DNA of 64,000 nucleotides from Vreelandella aquamarina (lineage in GTDB: Bacteria; Pseudomonadota; Gammaproteobacteria; Pseudomonadales; Halomonadaceae): positions 31,803 to 95,802 of the forward strand of contig NZ_FODB01000003.1 in the NCBI RefSeq assembly GCF_900110265.1. Reading direction: 5' to 3'. Made by a program: the position numbers and the translations under genes. Shown one piece after another: positions 10,142 to 18,921 of the stretch. Positions within the stretch are counted from its first letter, which is position 1, and each line of letters opens with the position of its first letter. The notes under the pieces are model-generated. The model ran no database searches, was not told the DNA's origin, and saw only the letters and a program-made list of their open reading frames with translations.

Positions 10142-11044
10142 CTATAAAATCGCCGCCAGCGCTTGCTTCAGCGTCGGGTATTGGAAATGAAAGCCTGCCT
10201 CGCTCAAGCGTGCCGGGCGCATATCCGCACCGGTAAGCAGCAGTTGCGACATCTCCCCAAAGCCCGCTTTCAGCACAAAAGCGGGCACCGGAAACATGGC
10301 CGGACGATGTAACTGCTTAGCCAGCGTTTGGGTAAATTCAGCGTTGGTCACTGGGTGGGGCGCGCTGCCGTTAAAGGCACCTGACAAGGTCGGCTCGTTG
10401 ATCAGAAACATAATCGCCGCTACCAAGTCATCCCGGTGAATCCAGGGCATAAACTGTGTGCCATCGCCAAATCGCCCGCCTAATCCCAGCTTGAACGGTG
10501 GCAGCATTTTCTGCAGCGTACCGCCTCCCGCCTCTAGCACTAAGCCAATCCGTAAAACTGCTAGCCTAACCCCCATGGCTTCAATCGGTTTTGCCGCGGC
10601 TTCCCATTGGGCGCAGAGCCGATGGGCGAACTCATCATGAGGGGACGTGGATTCATCCACCACTTTGCTGCCCTGATCACCGTAATAGCCCATGGCCGAA
10701 CCGCTCACCATCACTTTCGGTAAGGGCTGACCATTGGCCGCCAGCTGCTCACAGAGCGCAATCAGCTGCTGAGTACTTTCCACCCGTGAACGAATCAGCC
10801 GCTCTTTCTGCTCGGCGCTCCAGCGCTTTGCCGCGATGGACTCCCCCGCTAGGTTTACCAACGCATCCGGCGGTGTATCCACAAAGGCTTGGGCACTATC
10901 ACGGATATCGCATGCCTTGGGTAGTTTTCCCCGCACGTCGTGGGGCGTGCGAGATACCACCTGTACATCGTGCCCCTGGGCAATGAGCTGTTGGCAGAGC
11001 CGTTGGCCTACAAAGCCGCTTCCCCCGGTAATTAATACCCGCAT
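10142..11044 (-). CDS. TIGR01777-family NAD-dependent epimerase-like protein (YfcH/SDR39U1)
   Basis: This is an extended short-chain-dehydrogenase-fold protein whose physiological substrate is not established for the family. The 300-aa protein has the N-terminal dinucleotide motif TGGSGFVGQRL (about residues 7-17). It also has LVNLAGESIAAKRW and SGSAMGYYGDQG, typical of TIGR01777 proteins, and a family C-terminal domain (LLTGADMRPARLSEAGFHF). It converges with rapA. It lies near phrB and a LitR-like regulator, a neighbourhood also seen in Pseudomonas photolyase loci. Confidence 0.88.
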   Translation of the reverse strand: MRVLITGGSGFVGQRLCQQLIAQGHDVQVVSRTPHDVRGKLPKACDIRDSAQAFVDTPPDALVNLAGESIAAKRWSAEQKERLIRSRVESTQQLIALCEQLAANGQPLPKVMVSGSAMGYYGDQGSKVVDESTSPHDEFAHRLCAQWEAAAKPIEAMGVRLAVLRIGLVLEAGGGTLQKMLPPFKLGLGGRFGDGTQFMPWIHRDDLVAAIMFLINEPTLSGAFNGSAPHPVTNAEFTQTLAKQLHRPAMFPVPAFVLKAGFGEMSQLLLTGADMRPARLSEAGFHFQYPTLKQALAAIL

Positions 11045-11163
11045 GGTGTCACTCCTTTGGCGTTGGACGTCACTTGCGCCAGCGTAGTCGCCACTACTGA
11101 TCCATCAGATGGTTGATATCAAAAAGTGGTCACCGCACCGTCGCGCACGTTGCATAGCGCTTA

Positions 11164-11195
11164 ATTGTACAATATTTATACATAACTGCTACAAT
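11164..11195 (+). promoter_or_regulatory. Candidate LitR/MerR-type promoter with TTGTACAA palindrome
   Basis: A perfect 10-bp palindrome ATTGTACAAT (11164-11173) contains a possible -35 TTGTAC. A possible -10 TACAAT lies at 11190-11195, giving a 19-bp spacer typical of MerR-family promoters. It stands upstream of a decayed FAD-oxidoreductase gene. The same TTGTACAA word recurs at 11562, upstream of the MerR-type regulator gene. Confidence 0.4.
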
Positions 11196-11299
11196 AAATT
11201 TAGTTGAGCACTACCTTACTCGCGAGGATTTATGGCTGAACCGGCAAGTGTAACCTTCACTCCCTCCACCGCGCCCACCTTTGCGAGCAAAGTTGCCGA

Positions 11300-11499
11300 C
11301 TGAACAGTATGGCCACTTCGATCATGTGGTGATCAGCGCGCCGCCTCCCCAGGCAAAAGCGCTGCGGGCAGTCAGTCATTCTTATACAGCGAGCGCGGTT
11401 TATGGCTATACGGCGGCAGCTTTCGTGGCAGCCGCGTGGAGGATGCATGGCTCTCCGATGACGAGTTGGGAGAGGCATTATTAGGCCGGTCGGTCTAAT
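11300..11499 (+). pseudogene. Remnant of a renalase-like FAD/NAD(P)-dependent oxidoreductase
   Basis: Two short pieces in different frames match this family. Piece one (about 11300-11370) reads EQYGHFDHVVISAPPPQAKA, like the FAD-oxidoreductase core motif FDxVVxAxPAPQ. Piece two (11386-11499) reads ERGLWLYGGSFRGSRVEDAW and ends LGRSV-stop, like the C-terminal FAD-binding motif of amine-oxidase/renalase proteins. A start-like ATG at 11232 opens only a 23-codon frame. Most of the gene is deleted. An intact relative often accompanies phrB in Pseudomonas. The gap 11045-11725 otherwise holds only the promoter elements listed separately. Confidence 0.65.
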
Positions 11500-11541
11500 G
11501 GAAGCTAACGCGAGGCTACACCCAAAGGGACACAGCAAAGG

Positions 11542-11582
11542 TTGTACCTAGTAGCCACAAGTTGTACAAAGGTGCCTATAAT
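11542..11582 (+). promoter_or_regulatory. Candidate operator/promoter of the regulator-phrB unit
   Basis: Two TTGTAC boxes (11542-11547 and the palindrome TTGTACAA at 11562-11569) precede a consensus -10 TATAAT at 11577-11582, about 145 bp upstream of the regulator start. The palindromic box repeats the one at 11164. This suggests a shared operator for the MerR/LitR-type regulator. The spacing to the -10 does not give a standard 17-19 bp spacer, so the boxes are more likely operators than -35 elements. Confidence 0.4.
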
Positions 11583-11725
11583 AGCGTGACCCTATCTAAC
11601 CGATTAGGTGCTATTCAGCAAACCGCTACACGACTAAGTGGCCTAGCGCCGAACTGGCGCGACAACACGGCCACCGCAATTATTGACAGACCCCTGCAGC
11701 GCTTGTTGCAGGCAACCAAGAGGCA

Positions 11726-12655
11726 ATGGCGCCCATGAGCAACAAGGCGACCCACCCACCCGATACCCCGCTCTATCCGATTCGGGAAGTTTCCCGCTTA
11801 ACGGGTGTGAACTCGGTCACCCTGCGCGCCTGGGAGCGACGCTACGGATTAATTCGCCCACAGCGGACCCCTAAGGGTCACCGGCTCTATGCCCAGGACG
11901 ATATCAGCCGTATTGAACGCATTCTCCAGTGGCTCAACCGAGGCGTGCCGGTCAGCCAGGTCGCCGACCTGCTTGACCAGCCCGAAACGGTAGAGGCCCC
12001 CGCCCCAGATGCCGGGGACTGGTCTAGCCAGCGCCAGCAGCTTCTGGCGGTCATTGAAGCCGTCGACCTTCCCAAGCTGGAAGCGCTCTACCATCAAAGC
12101 CTAGCGCTCTATCCGCTAAGCGTGGCGATTAACGAGCTGTGGCAGCCTGTCATTCTGACCCTAGAAGCTAAATGGGCGGCGCAGCCAGATGATTTGGTGC
12201 GCCGCACCTTTGAGGCCTTTTTGCGTAGTCAGGTGGGTACTCGCCTGCACTACGCCAACCAGGCAACCCGCGGCCCGCTGATTCTGCTCAGCGCCATGCC
12301 CGACGATCCTGGCCCGCTGTGGGTACTGATGAGTGCACTGATGGCCAGCGAGCAGGGCTACCGAGTCCAGCTGTTTGATCATTCGCTGGCACTCGAAGAC
12401 CTTGCACAAGCGGTGTCTCGCCTGCACTCCTCAATGGTTCTGCTCTCTAGCGGCCAGCGGGAATGCGACAACTATATTCGCGTAGCGCTACCCAAAGCCG
12501 CTGAAGCGCTGGGCGTGCCTATCGGCGTATGCGGTGAAGTCGCGCGCCTGCGTGAGAACGATCTGCGCGATGGTCCTGTTCATATGCTGGGCGACGATCT
12601 ACCCCAGGCGATCGCCCGGCTACGCCCTCTTCTGCGTGAATCAGGCATTCTTTAA
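11726..12655 (+). CDS. MerR-family transcriptional regulator, LitR/CarH-like, probably without B12
   Basis: The 309-aa protein has an N-terminal MerR DNA-binding domain (YPIREVSRLTGVNSVTLRAW, about residues 17-36, then RRYGLIRPQRTPKGHRLY). A helical bundle and a Rossmann-like domain follow, arranged as in the light-responsive LitR/CarH family. The cobalamin-coordinating His motifs of CarH are not visible: the region aligned with the usual RHELG reads MPDDPGPLWVLMSALMASEQ. It resembles B12-less class II LitR regulators of Pseudomonas, which control photolyase genes. phrB follows 33 bp downstream. A second ATG at 11735 is an equally plausible start. Confidence 0.82.
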   Translation: MAPMSNKATHPPDTPLYPIREVSRLTGVNSVTLRAWERRYGLIRPQRTPKGHRLYAQDDISRIERILQWLNRGVPVSQVADLLDQPETVEAPAPDAGDWSSQRQQLLAVIEAVDLPKLEALYHQSLALYPLSVAINELWQPVILTLEAKWAAQPDDLVRRTFEAFLRSQVGTRLHYANQATRGPLILLSAMPDDPGPLWVLMSALMASEQGYRVQLFDHSLALEDLAQAVSRLHSSMVLLSSGQRECDNYIRVALPKAAEALGVPIGVCGEVARLRENDLRDGPVHMLGDDLPQAIARLRPLLRESGIL

Positions 12656-12688
12656 GCGTACGAAAAGTCGCCACCCTAAGGACTTTGC

Positions 12689-14101
12689 ATGAACCTGCAG
12701 CTTGTTTGGTTTCGCAGCGATCTACGTATTCATGACAATTCCGCACTCGCCGCCGCTGCCGCCAAAGGGCCGGTAGTGGCGGTTTTTTTGCGTAGCATTG
12801 AGCAGTGGCGTGACCACGGCCACGGCGCAAATAAGCTCGATTTCTGGGCGCGTGGTGTTAGCGCGCTTAAGGCCTCGCTCAATGGCTTGAATATTCCGCT
12901 GTTGCATCGCGATATTGGGCGTTTCGACGACGCCCCCAAGGCGCTTTTAGAGGTTGCCCGCGAACATGGCATCAAGCAGCTCCACTTCAATTATGAGTAT
13001 CCGCTGAACGAGCAGCGCCGCGACCAGTCGGTACTGGAGGCTTTTCAGCAGGTCGGTATTACCGCCCAAGGCCATCACGACGCGGTGGCGTTTGCCCCCG
13101 GTACCTTGCTGACAGGCAAAGGCGACTACTACGGCGTCTTCACCCCGTTTTCAAAAGCGTGGCACAAGCAAGTTACCGCCGAGCAGTTAGCCCTGCGCGA
13201 CACGCCCAGCGCGCAGTCACCGCTAGCCATTGACAGTGATCCATTACCAGCACTGCCAACGCTAGAGGATGAGCCGCTGGATGGGCGTCTCTGGCCTGCG
13301 GGTGAAAATACTGCCAGCGATAACCTTGAGCGCTTTTTACGCTTTCGGGGGCGTCACTATAAAGATCAGCGTGACTTTCCTAAGGTGCGCGGCACGAGCG
13401 AGCTTTCGCCCTACTTAGCGCTGGGCGTTATTTCCCACCGCCAGTGCCTGCAAGCGGTCATGAGCGAAAATGGCGGGCACCTTGCCGATGGCGATGCAGG
13501 CCTTACCACCTGGGTAAACGAACTCATCTGGCGCGAGTTTTATCAGCATGTCGCGGTCGGCTTTCCTCAGGTATGCCGCTACCAGCCGTTTCAAGCGCAC
13601 ACCAAGCAGTTGCAATGGCGGGATGACGACGAAGGGTTTGCCGCCTGGTGCGAAGGCCGCACCGGTTATCCGATTGTGGATGCCGCCATGCGCCAGCTAG
13701 TAACGACCGGCTGGATGCACAATCGTCTGCGAATGATTACGGCCATGTTTCTCAGCAAGCATCTGCTGATTGACTGGCGGCGGGGCGAAGCCTTTTTTAT
13801 GCGCCACTTGGTCGATGGCGAGTTTTGCGCCAATAACGGCGGCTGGCAGTGGGCAGCCTCAACGGGTACCGATGCGGCACCTTACTTCCGCATTTTCAAC
13901 CCCACGACCCAATCCACGCGCTTCGACCCAGGCGGCGAATTTATTGCTCAGTGGCTACCCGAGCTCAAGACGTTGCCTGCCAAAGCGCGCCATGCGCCGC
14001 CTCAGGACATGCTCAACCCGATTGACTACCCAGCGCCCATCGTTGACCACAAAGCGGCTCGCCAGCGGGCGCTGGATGCCTTCAAAGCGCTCTCCAAATA
14101 A
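12689..14101 (+). CDS. phrB: Deoxyribodipyrimidine photo-lyase (CPD photolyase, class I)
   Basis: This enzyme splits cyclobutane pyrimidine dimers with blue light, using FAD and an antenna chromophore. The 470-aa protein begins LQLVWFRSDLRIHDNSAL, the photolyase N-terminal signature. The C-terminal FAD domain has WVNELIWREFYQH, GYPIVDAAMRQL, TGWMHNRLRM and GGWQWAASTGTDAAPYFRIF. The start has an AAGGA ribosome-binding site. It is very likely cotranscribed with the upstream MerR-type regulator. Confidence 0.96.
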   Translation: MNLQLVWFRSDLRIHDNSALAAAAAKGPVVAVFLRSIEQWRDHGHGANKLDFWARGVSALKASLNGLNIPLLHRDIGRFDDAPKALLEVAREHGIKQLHFNYEYPLNEQRRDQSVLEAFQQVGITAQGHHDAVAFAPGTLLTGKGDYYGVFTPFSKAWHKQVTAEQLALRDTPSAQSPLAIDSDPLPALPTLEDEPLDGRLWPAGENTASDNLERFLRFRGRHYKDQRDFPKVRGTSELSPYLALGVISHRQCLQAVMSENGGHLADGDAGLTTWVNELIWREFYQHVAVGFPQVCRYQPFQAHTKQLQWRDDDEGFAAWCEGRTGYPIVDAAMRQLVTTGWMHNRLRMITAMFLSKHLLIDWRRGEAFFMRHLVDGEFCANNGGWQWAASTGTDAAPYFRIFNPTTQSTRFDPGGEFIAQWLPELKTLPAKARHAPPQDMLNPIDYPAPIVDHKAARQRALDAFKALSK

Positions 14102-14270
14102 CGTTAACCTCAGCACCTCTCCATAGCGGCGTCCCGCCGCTATTTTAGGCGGTGCAGCGCTAGCAAACGTTAGCTTGGCACCGTGGCTACTTCCAGCACA
14201 GGCCGTCATCTGGGCAGCGCTCTGCTGGGGCATCAGCCGTTACATTCAGCGTTTAGCCGCTAGCGATTAA

Positions 14271-16109
14271 TTAATATGCGCCTTCTGCCTGCGTTAGCGG
14301 TGCCCAGCGCTGCTCAAGCTCGGCGGCGGGCATCGGTTTAGCAAAGTAAAATCCTTGTACCAGGGTGCAGCCTGCTTCTACCAGGAACTGACACTGGGCC
14401 TGGGTTTCGACTCCTTCGGCGATCACTTCCAGCCCCATGCCTTTTGCCATGGCCAGTACCGCTGTAACAATCGCGGCATCTGCTTGGTCGTTGGGCAACT
14501 CGCTAATAAAAGCGCGATCTAATTTAATTTTATCTACTGGTAGCCGCTTCAAATATCCCAGCGACGAGTAGCCGGTGCCAAAGTCGTCAATAGCGATTGA
14601 GTAGCCAAGCTCTCTTAGTACCTGCAGACGTGGCCCCATGTCCCCTGCTCGTTCGTCTAGTAACACCGATTCGGTCAGCTCCAAACCAAGTTGTGACGGC
14701 TCTAACTGGTAACGCTCAAGACAGGTGGCAAGCTGGGTTTCTAGATCGCCCTGAAAGAGCTGAAGGGCAGAGATATTGACCCAAACAGTGGTCTTCGGCA
14801 TGCCGCTATTTTGCCAATGCGCTTGCTGAGCACAGGCCTTTTCGATCACCCAACTGCCTAACTCTGCCATCAAGCCGTGACGCTCGGCCAGGGGAATAAA
14901 CTCTCCCGGCGATATCATGCCACCTTTGGGGTGACGCCAGCGCAGCAGTGCTTCCATACCTACCAACTCACCGCTACCGGGATGGTGTTGGGTTTGGTAG
15001 TGAAGCTCTAACTGGTCACCGGAGATCAGCGCGGCACGCAGGTCGCTGACTAATGCTAATTGGGGATTATCCTGTTTATCCAGCGCGGGGCAAAACCGCA
15101 GGCTGTGGTTGCGACCCAGCCGCTTGGCGCTGTAAAGCGCTGACTCTAAACGCTGAAACAGCACGCTGGAATCTTGACCATCTTCCGGCGCACGGCAGCT
15201 ACCAATGGTGAGGCCTAATCGTAGCGACTGTTCATTAATCTCGAAGGGGCGGCACATATGGTCGCGCAGATTCCCTAGCCACTTGTCGTGGTCATCAAAG
15301 GTGGTGGTGCGAATCACCATAAACTCATCACCACCCAGCCGCCCCACTACGCTTCCCGCCATATAGCTGGTGAGCCGCTGGGCAAATCGAGCCAGCAGCC
15401 GGTCGCCCTGCTCAACGCCTAAGCTATCGTTAACCGACTTAAGTCCGTCAATATCAATCAACGCCATATCCAAGCTTTCACCTGCACGCAGGTGGCGCAG
15501 CCTGGACGCCATTAAGTCATGCAAGCGACGCCGGTTAGGTAGGCCTGTTAGCGGATCTTCATAGCCGATACGCCTTAAATCGTTCTCACGAGCTTTTTGT
15601 GCCGAAATATCGGAGAACCAGCTGATAAAGTGGGTGATTTTGCCTCGCTTGTCGGTGACGGCACGCACTTTGAGCCATTCAGGGTACTCATCGCCATGTT
15701 TGCGACGGTTCCACATTTCGCCTTCCCACCGCCCAGTGGCTTTTAGGGTGCTCCAAAAGTTTTCATAAAACGCTTTGTCATGGCGCTGAGCCGCCAGGGT
15801 GTCTAGTTTTCGGCCTATCATCTCTTGGCTTTCATAACCGGTAATTTCGGTAAACGCCGGATTCACCGCTAGCACACGGTTTTGGACATCACTAATGACC
15901 ACCGCATCACCAGACAACCCCAACGCATCCTGTGAAAGGCGCAGGCGCAGACGCTGCTGACGCACTTGGTTCCAAGCATCCCACAAGCCTAAAGTAACGA
16001 AGCTAGCCGCGACCATACGCAGCGCCGCACCGGGGATCCACACGCAGGCAGGTAGCGCCATCAGCGCCACCCATACCAACGGGCGATTAAGAGAGACAGG
16101 CAGCCACAT
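14271..16109 (-). CDS. PAS-GGDEF-EAL cyclic-di-GMP turnover protein
   Basis: The 612-aa protein makes and/or degrades cyclic di-GMP. It has a short N-terminal membrane region (about residues 8-40). A PAS domain follows (DAVVISDVQNRVLAVNPAF, with PAC-type WEGEMWNRRKHGDEYPEW). The GGDEF domain has an intact GRLGGDEF motif near residue 255. The EAL domain has GMEALLRWRHP, DDFGTGYSSLGYL and late motifs VIAEGVET and QGFYFAKPMPA. Both catalytic signatures are intact by eye. The gene is monocistronic. The 270 bp up to fabA (16110-16379) hold no further gene that I can support. Confidence 0.92.
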   Translation of the reverse strand: MWLPVSLNRPLVWVALMALPACVWIPGAALRMVAASFVTLGLWDAWNQVRQQRLRLRLSQDALGLSGDAVVISDVQNRVLAVNPAFTEITGYESQEMIGRKLDTLAAQRHDKAFYENFWSTLKATGRWEGEMWNRRKHGDEYPEWLKVRAVTDKRGKITHFISWFSDISAQKARENDLRRIGYEDPLTGLPNRRRLHDLMASRLRHLRAGESLDMALIDIDGLKSVNDSLGVEQGDRLLARFAQRLTSYMAGSVVGRLGGDEFMVIRTTTFDDHDKWLGNLRDHMCRPFEINEQSLRLGLTIGSCRAPEDGQDSSVLFQRLESALYSAKRLGRNHSLRFCPALDKQDNPQLALVSDLRAALISGDQLELHYQTQHHPGSGELVGMEALLRWRHPKGGMISPGEFIPLAERHGLMAELGSWVIEKACAQQAHWQNSGMPKTTVWVNISALQLFQGDLETQLATCLERYQLEPSQLGLELTESVLLDERAGDMGPRLQVLRELGYSIAIDDFGTGYSSLGYLKRLPVDKIKLDRAFISELPNDQADAAIVTAVLAMAKGMGLEVIAEGVETQAQCQFLVEAGCTLVQGFYFAKPMPAAELEQRWAPLTQAEGAY

Positions 16110-16379
16110 GGCGATTCTTGTTGTCCTGATCAGTCACTAACAAAAACAAACGATGACGACATCATGCCGTCTCACTAAAATCTTGGATAGAGCATATTAC
16201 GTCAATACACCGTTTATTGGGCGAATTCACTAATCCGAACAACACAATAAGGCAACCTGGATTATCGGCAACCCATTAAAAAGTGTTAGAACGTTACGAT
16301 AAGCCGCTCGCGACGTGCATTCAGCGGTTTCGGGAAGTAGACTAGGCGCAACAATCATCTTCATACTCGGAACGACTCA

Positions 16380-16895
16380 GTGACCAAGCAACATTCCTTT
16401 GATCGCGAAGAACTGCTGGCCTGCTCGCGCGGCGAACTATTTGGCCCCGGCAATGCACAGTTGCCAGCTCCTAACATGCTGATGCTTGATCGCATTAAGC
16501 ACATTCACGAAGAGGGCGGTGAGCATGGCAAGGGCGAACTGATCGCCGAGCTGGATATCACACCTGATCTGTGGTTTTTTGATTGCCACTTCCCAGGAGA
16601 TCCAGTGATGCCCGGCTGCTTAGGGCTTGATGCGATGTGGCAGCTGGTGGGCTTCTATCTGGGATGGCTTGGCCATCCTGGCCGTGGCCGTGCGCTAGGC
16701 TGTGGCGAAGTGAAGTTCAGCGGCCAAATTTTGCCCGATGCACAAAAAGTGACGTATCGCATTAATATGAAGCGCGTCATCACTCGTCGGCTTATCCTAG
16801 GCATTGCTAACGGCACCGTGTCCGTTGACGGACGCGACATCTACCAGGCTAATGACCTGCGCGTTGGCCTATTCACCTCCACTGCGAATTTCTAA
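16380..16895 (+). CDS. fabA: 3-hydroxydecanoyl-ACP dehydratase/isomerase FabA
   Basis: FabA dehydrates 3-hydroxydecanoyl-ACP and isomerises the product, starting unsaturated fatty acid synthesis. The 171-aa protein (same size as E. coli) starts at GTG and has the catalytic region [19 protein letters not shown] with active-site His and Asp. It also has [17 protein letters not shown] and ends with [12 protein letters not shown]. fabB follows 12 bp downstream with a GGAGG-like ribosome-binding site, the classical gammaproteobacterial fabAB operon. Confidence 0.97.
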   Translation: MTKQHSFDREELLACSRGELFGPGNAQLPAPNMLMLDRIKHIHEEGGEHGKGELIAELDITPDLWFFDCHFPGDPVMPGCLGLDAMWQLVGFYLGWLGHPGRGRALGCGEVKFSGQILPDAQKVTYRINMKRVITRRLILGIANGTVSVDGRDIYQANDLRVGLFTSTANF

Positions 16896-16907
16896 CAGGA
16901 GGCTCCC

Positions 16908-18125
16908 ATGCGACGAGTGGTAGTCACCGGCCTTGGCATCGTGTCGTGCTTAGGTAACGACCAGCAACAGGTCCTAGACGCGCTCAAAAACGGGCGCAGC
17001 GGTATTCGTTTTAAGGAAGAGTACGCTGAGCGTGGCTTCCGTAGCCATGTAGCAGGCAGCGTTGATATCGACTTGGACGCGTTAATCGACCGCAAACTGC
17101 GCCGCTTTATGGGCGACGCAGCAGCCTATGCGTATGTCTCCATGGCTCAAGCAGTCGAAGACGCCGGGCTAACTGAAGCCCAGGTTTCTGACGTGCGTAC
17201 GGGGCTGATTGCAGGCTCGGGGGGGGCATCAAGCGCCAACCAAGTTGAAGCTGCCGACGCCATGCGCGAGAAAGGCCTGCGCCGCGTAGGCCCCTACCGT
17301 GTTACCCGCACCATGGGCAGCACAGTGTCTGCGTGCTTGGCAACGCCGTTTAAAATCAAAGGTGTGAATTACTCAATCTCTTCCGCCTGCGCAACCTCAG
17401 CTCACTGTATCGGCAATGCCATGGAGCAGATCCAGCTAGGCAAGCAAGATGTGGTATTTGCGGGTGGTGGCGAAGAGGAGCACTGGACGCTCTCGTGCCT
17501 GTTTGATGCAATGGGCGCCCTCTCCACCCACTACAACGATACGCCTGACAAGGCTTCTCGCCCCTACGACCAGGCGCGCGACGGCTTTGTGATCGCTGGC
17601 GGCGGCGGCATGCTGGTGCTTGAAGAGCTGGAGCATGCCAAAGCTCGTGGCGCGAAGATTTACGGCGAGCTGGTGGGCTATGGCGCAACGTCTGATGGCT
17701 ACGACATGGTGGCTCCCTCTGGCGAAGGTGCTACACGCTGTATGCACCAAGCGATGGCGACCGTGCAGGGCGATATCGACTATATCAATACCCACGGCAC
17801 CTCTACGCCGGTTGGTGATATGGCTGAGTTGAAGGCCATCCGCAATGTGTTTGGCAACTCAACGCCTGCTATGAGCTCGACCAAGTCGCTAACGGGCCAC
17901 TCCCTGGGAGCAACAGGCGTACAAGAAGCCATCTACTCACTGTTGATGATGCAGCACAATTTTGTAGCTGCCTCGGCAAACGTTGATCAGCTGGATGAGC
18001 AGGCCGATGGCTTCGATATTGTGACCCAGCGTCGCGATAACGTCACCATCGACCGCGTGCTGTCTAATAGCTTTGGCTTTGGCGGTACGAACGCTTGCTT
18101 AGTCTTCCAGCGCTATAACGGCTGA
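16908..18125 (+). CDS. fabB: 3-oxoacyl-ACP synthase I FabB
   Basis: This is the beta-ketoacyl-ACP synthase that elongates cis-3-decenoyl-ACP in unsaturated fatty acid synthesis. The 405-aa protein has the Cys-His-His triad: Cys in [12 protein letters not shown], His in [11 protein letters not shown], His in [12 protein letters not shown]. It ends with [17 protein letters not shown]. It is cotranscribed with fabA and followed by a strong terminator. Confidence 0.97.
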   Translation: MRRVVVTGLGIVSCLGNDQQQVLDALKNGRSGIRFKEEYAERGFRSHVAGSVDIDLDALIDRKLRRFMGDAAAYAYVSMAQAVEDAGLTEAQVSDVRTGLIAGSGGASSANQVEAADAMREKGLRRVGPYRVTRTMGSTVSACLATPFKIKGVNYSISSACATSAHCIGNAMEQIQLGKQDVVFAGGGEEEHWTLSCLFDAMGALSTHYNDTPDKASRPYDQARDGFVIAGGGGMLVLEELEHAKARGAKIYGELVGYGATSDGYDMVAPSGEGATRCMHQAMATVQGDIDYINTHGTSTPVGDMAELKAIRNVFGNSTPAMSSTKSLTGHSLGATGVQEAIYSLLMMQHNFVAASANVDQLDEQADGFDIVTQRRDNVTIDRVLSNSFGFGGTNACLVFQRYNG

Positions 18126-18144
18126 TCAGCACTTAAGCAGCATA

Positions 18145-18174
18145 AAAACGGCGCCTTTCGAGGCGCCGTTTTGC
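18145..18174. terminator. Rho-independent terminator after fabAB
   Basis: A 10-bp perfect stem AACGGCGCCT/AGGCGCCGTT with a TTCG loop is flanked by AAAA on the left and TTTTG on the right. It lies 20 bp past the fabB stop and 13 bp before the convergent plsC stop, so it probably ends both transcripts. Confidence 0.88.
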
Positions 18175-18186
18175 GTTATAAAACGA

Positions 18187-18921
18187 TTAGCGAGACGCTG
18201 GCCGTGGCACCTCTGAAATTTCCTGTAGCTGACCCTCTATCCAAGCCTCTACATCTTCCAAGACTTCATCGGGCGTACGCCCGGAGGTCTCAATGGGCTC
18301 TCCAATGCGCACCCGCAGTACACCCGGGCGCTTGACCCAGTGACGACCAGGCCAGCGCTCACCGGCATTGTGAGCGACGGGAAGCACCGGCACACCGGCT
18401 CGGCAAGCAACGACACTACCGCTTTTGTTATAGCGCTTGCGCACGCCAGGATCTACCCGCGTGCCCTCTGGGAAAATCAGGACAGACAGGCCAGTGCCCA
18501 GGCGTTCGACGCCCTGCGTCAGCACCTGTTTCATGGCTCGCGCGGGCTTGGAGCGATCCAAACTGATCGGGCGTAGCAAGCGCAGCCCCCACCCAAAAAC
18601 GGGAATGCGCAGCAGCTCGCGCTTGAGCACGGTGCACACCGGCGGCTTCATCACCTGCAGAAAGAGCGTCTCCCACTCACACTGGTGATTGGCTTGAATG
18701 ACGCAGGGCCCTGACGGGATATTTTCCCGCCCCTGAATCTCATAGCGCACACCGCAGGCAATGCGGAACCACACCATCAAGAAGTAGTTGTAGAGATTCA
18801 ACAGCCGATAGCGAGCCGCCAGTGGCAGAAACGGTGCGATGGGTAAAAAAAGCACCCCAATGAGCAGCATGGCAGTGAAATAACCTAAATAAAACAGCAG
18901 GCTGCGACCCACATTGATCAA
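18187..18921 (-). CDS. plsC: 1-acyl-sn-glycerol-3-phosphate acyltransferase (PlsC family)
   Basis: This enzyme transfers the second acyl chain to lysophosphatidic acid at the inner membrane. The 244-aa protein has N-terminal hydrophobic segments and the acyltransferase motif I NHQCEWET. This gives HX4E rather than the textbook HX4D, a variant I recall from several gammaproteobacterial paralogues. It also has motif III FPEGTR. Its ATG overlaps the stop of the upstream RmlD-like gene (4-bp overlap). Confidence 0.9.
   Translation of the reverse strand: MINVGRSLLFYLGYFTAMLLIGVLFLPIAPFLPLAARYRLLNLYNYFLMVWFRIACGVRYEIQGRENIPSGPCVIQANHQCEWETLFLQVMKPPVCTVLKRELLRIPVFGWGLRLLRPISLDRSKPARAMKQVLTQGVERLGTGLSVLIFPEGTRVDPGVRKRYNKSGSVVACRAGVPVLPVAHNAGERWPGRHWVKRPGVLRVRIGEPIETSGRTPDEVLEDVEAWIEGQLQEISEVPRPASR

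Noticed and set aside
13955..14233. Minus-strand 92-codon frame overlapping the end of phrB
   Set aside because: It is mostly a shadow of phrB, and no family resemblance was seen.
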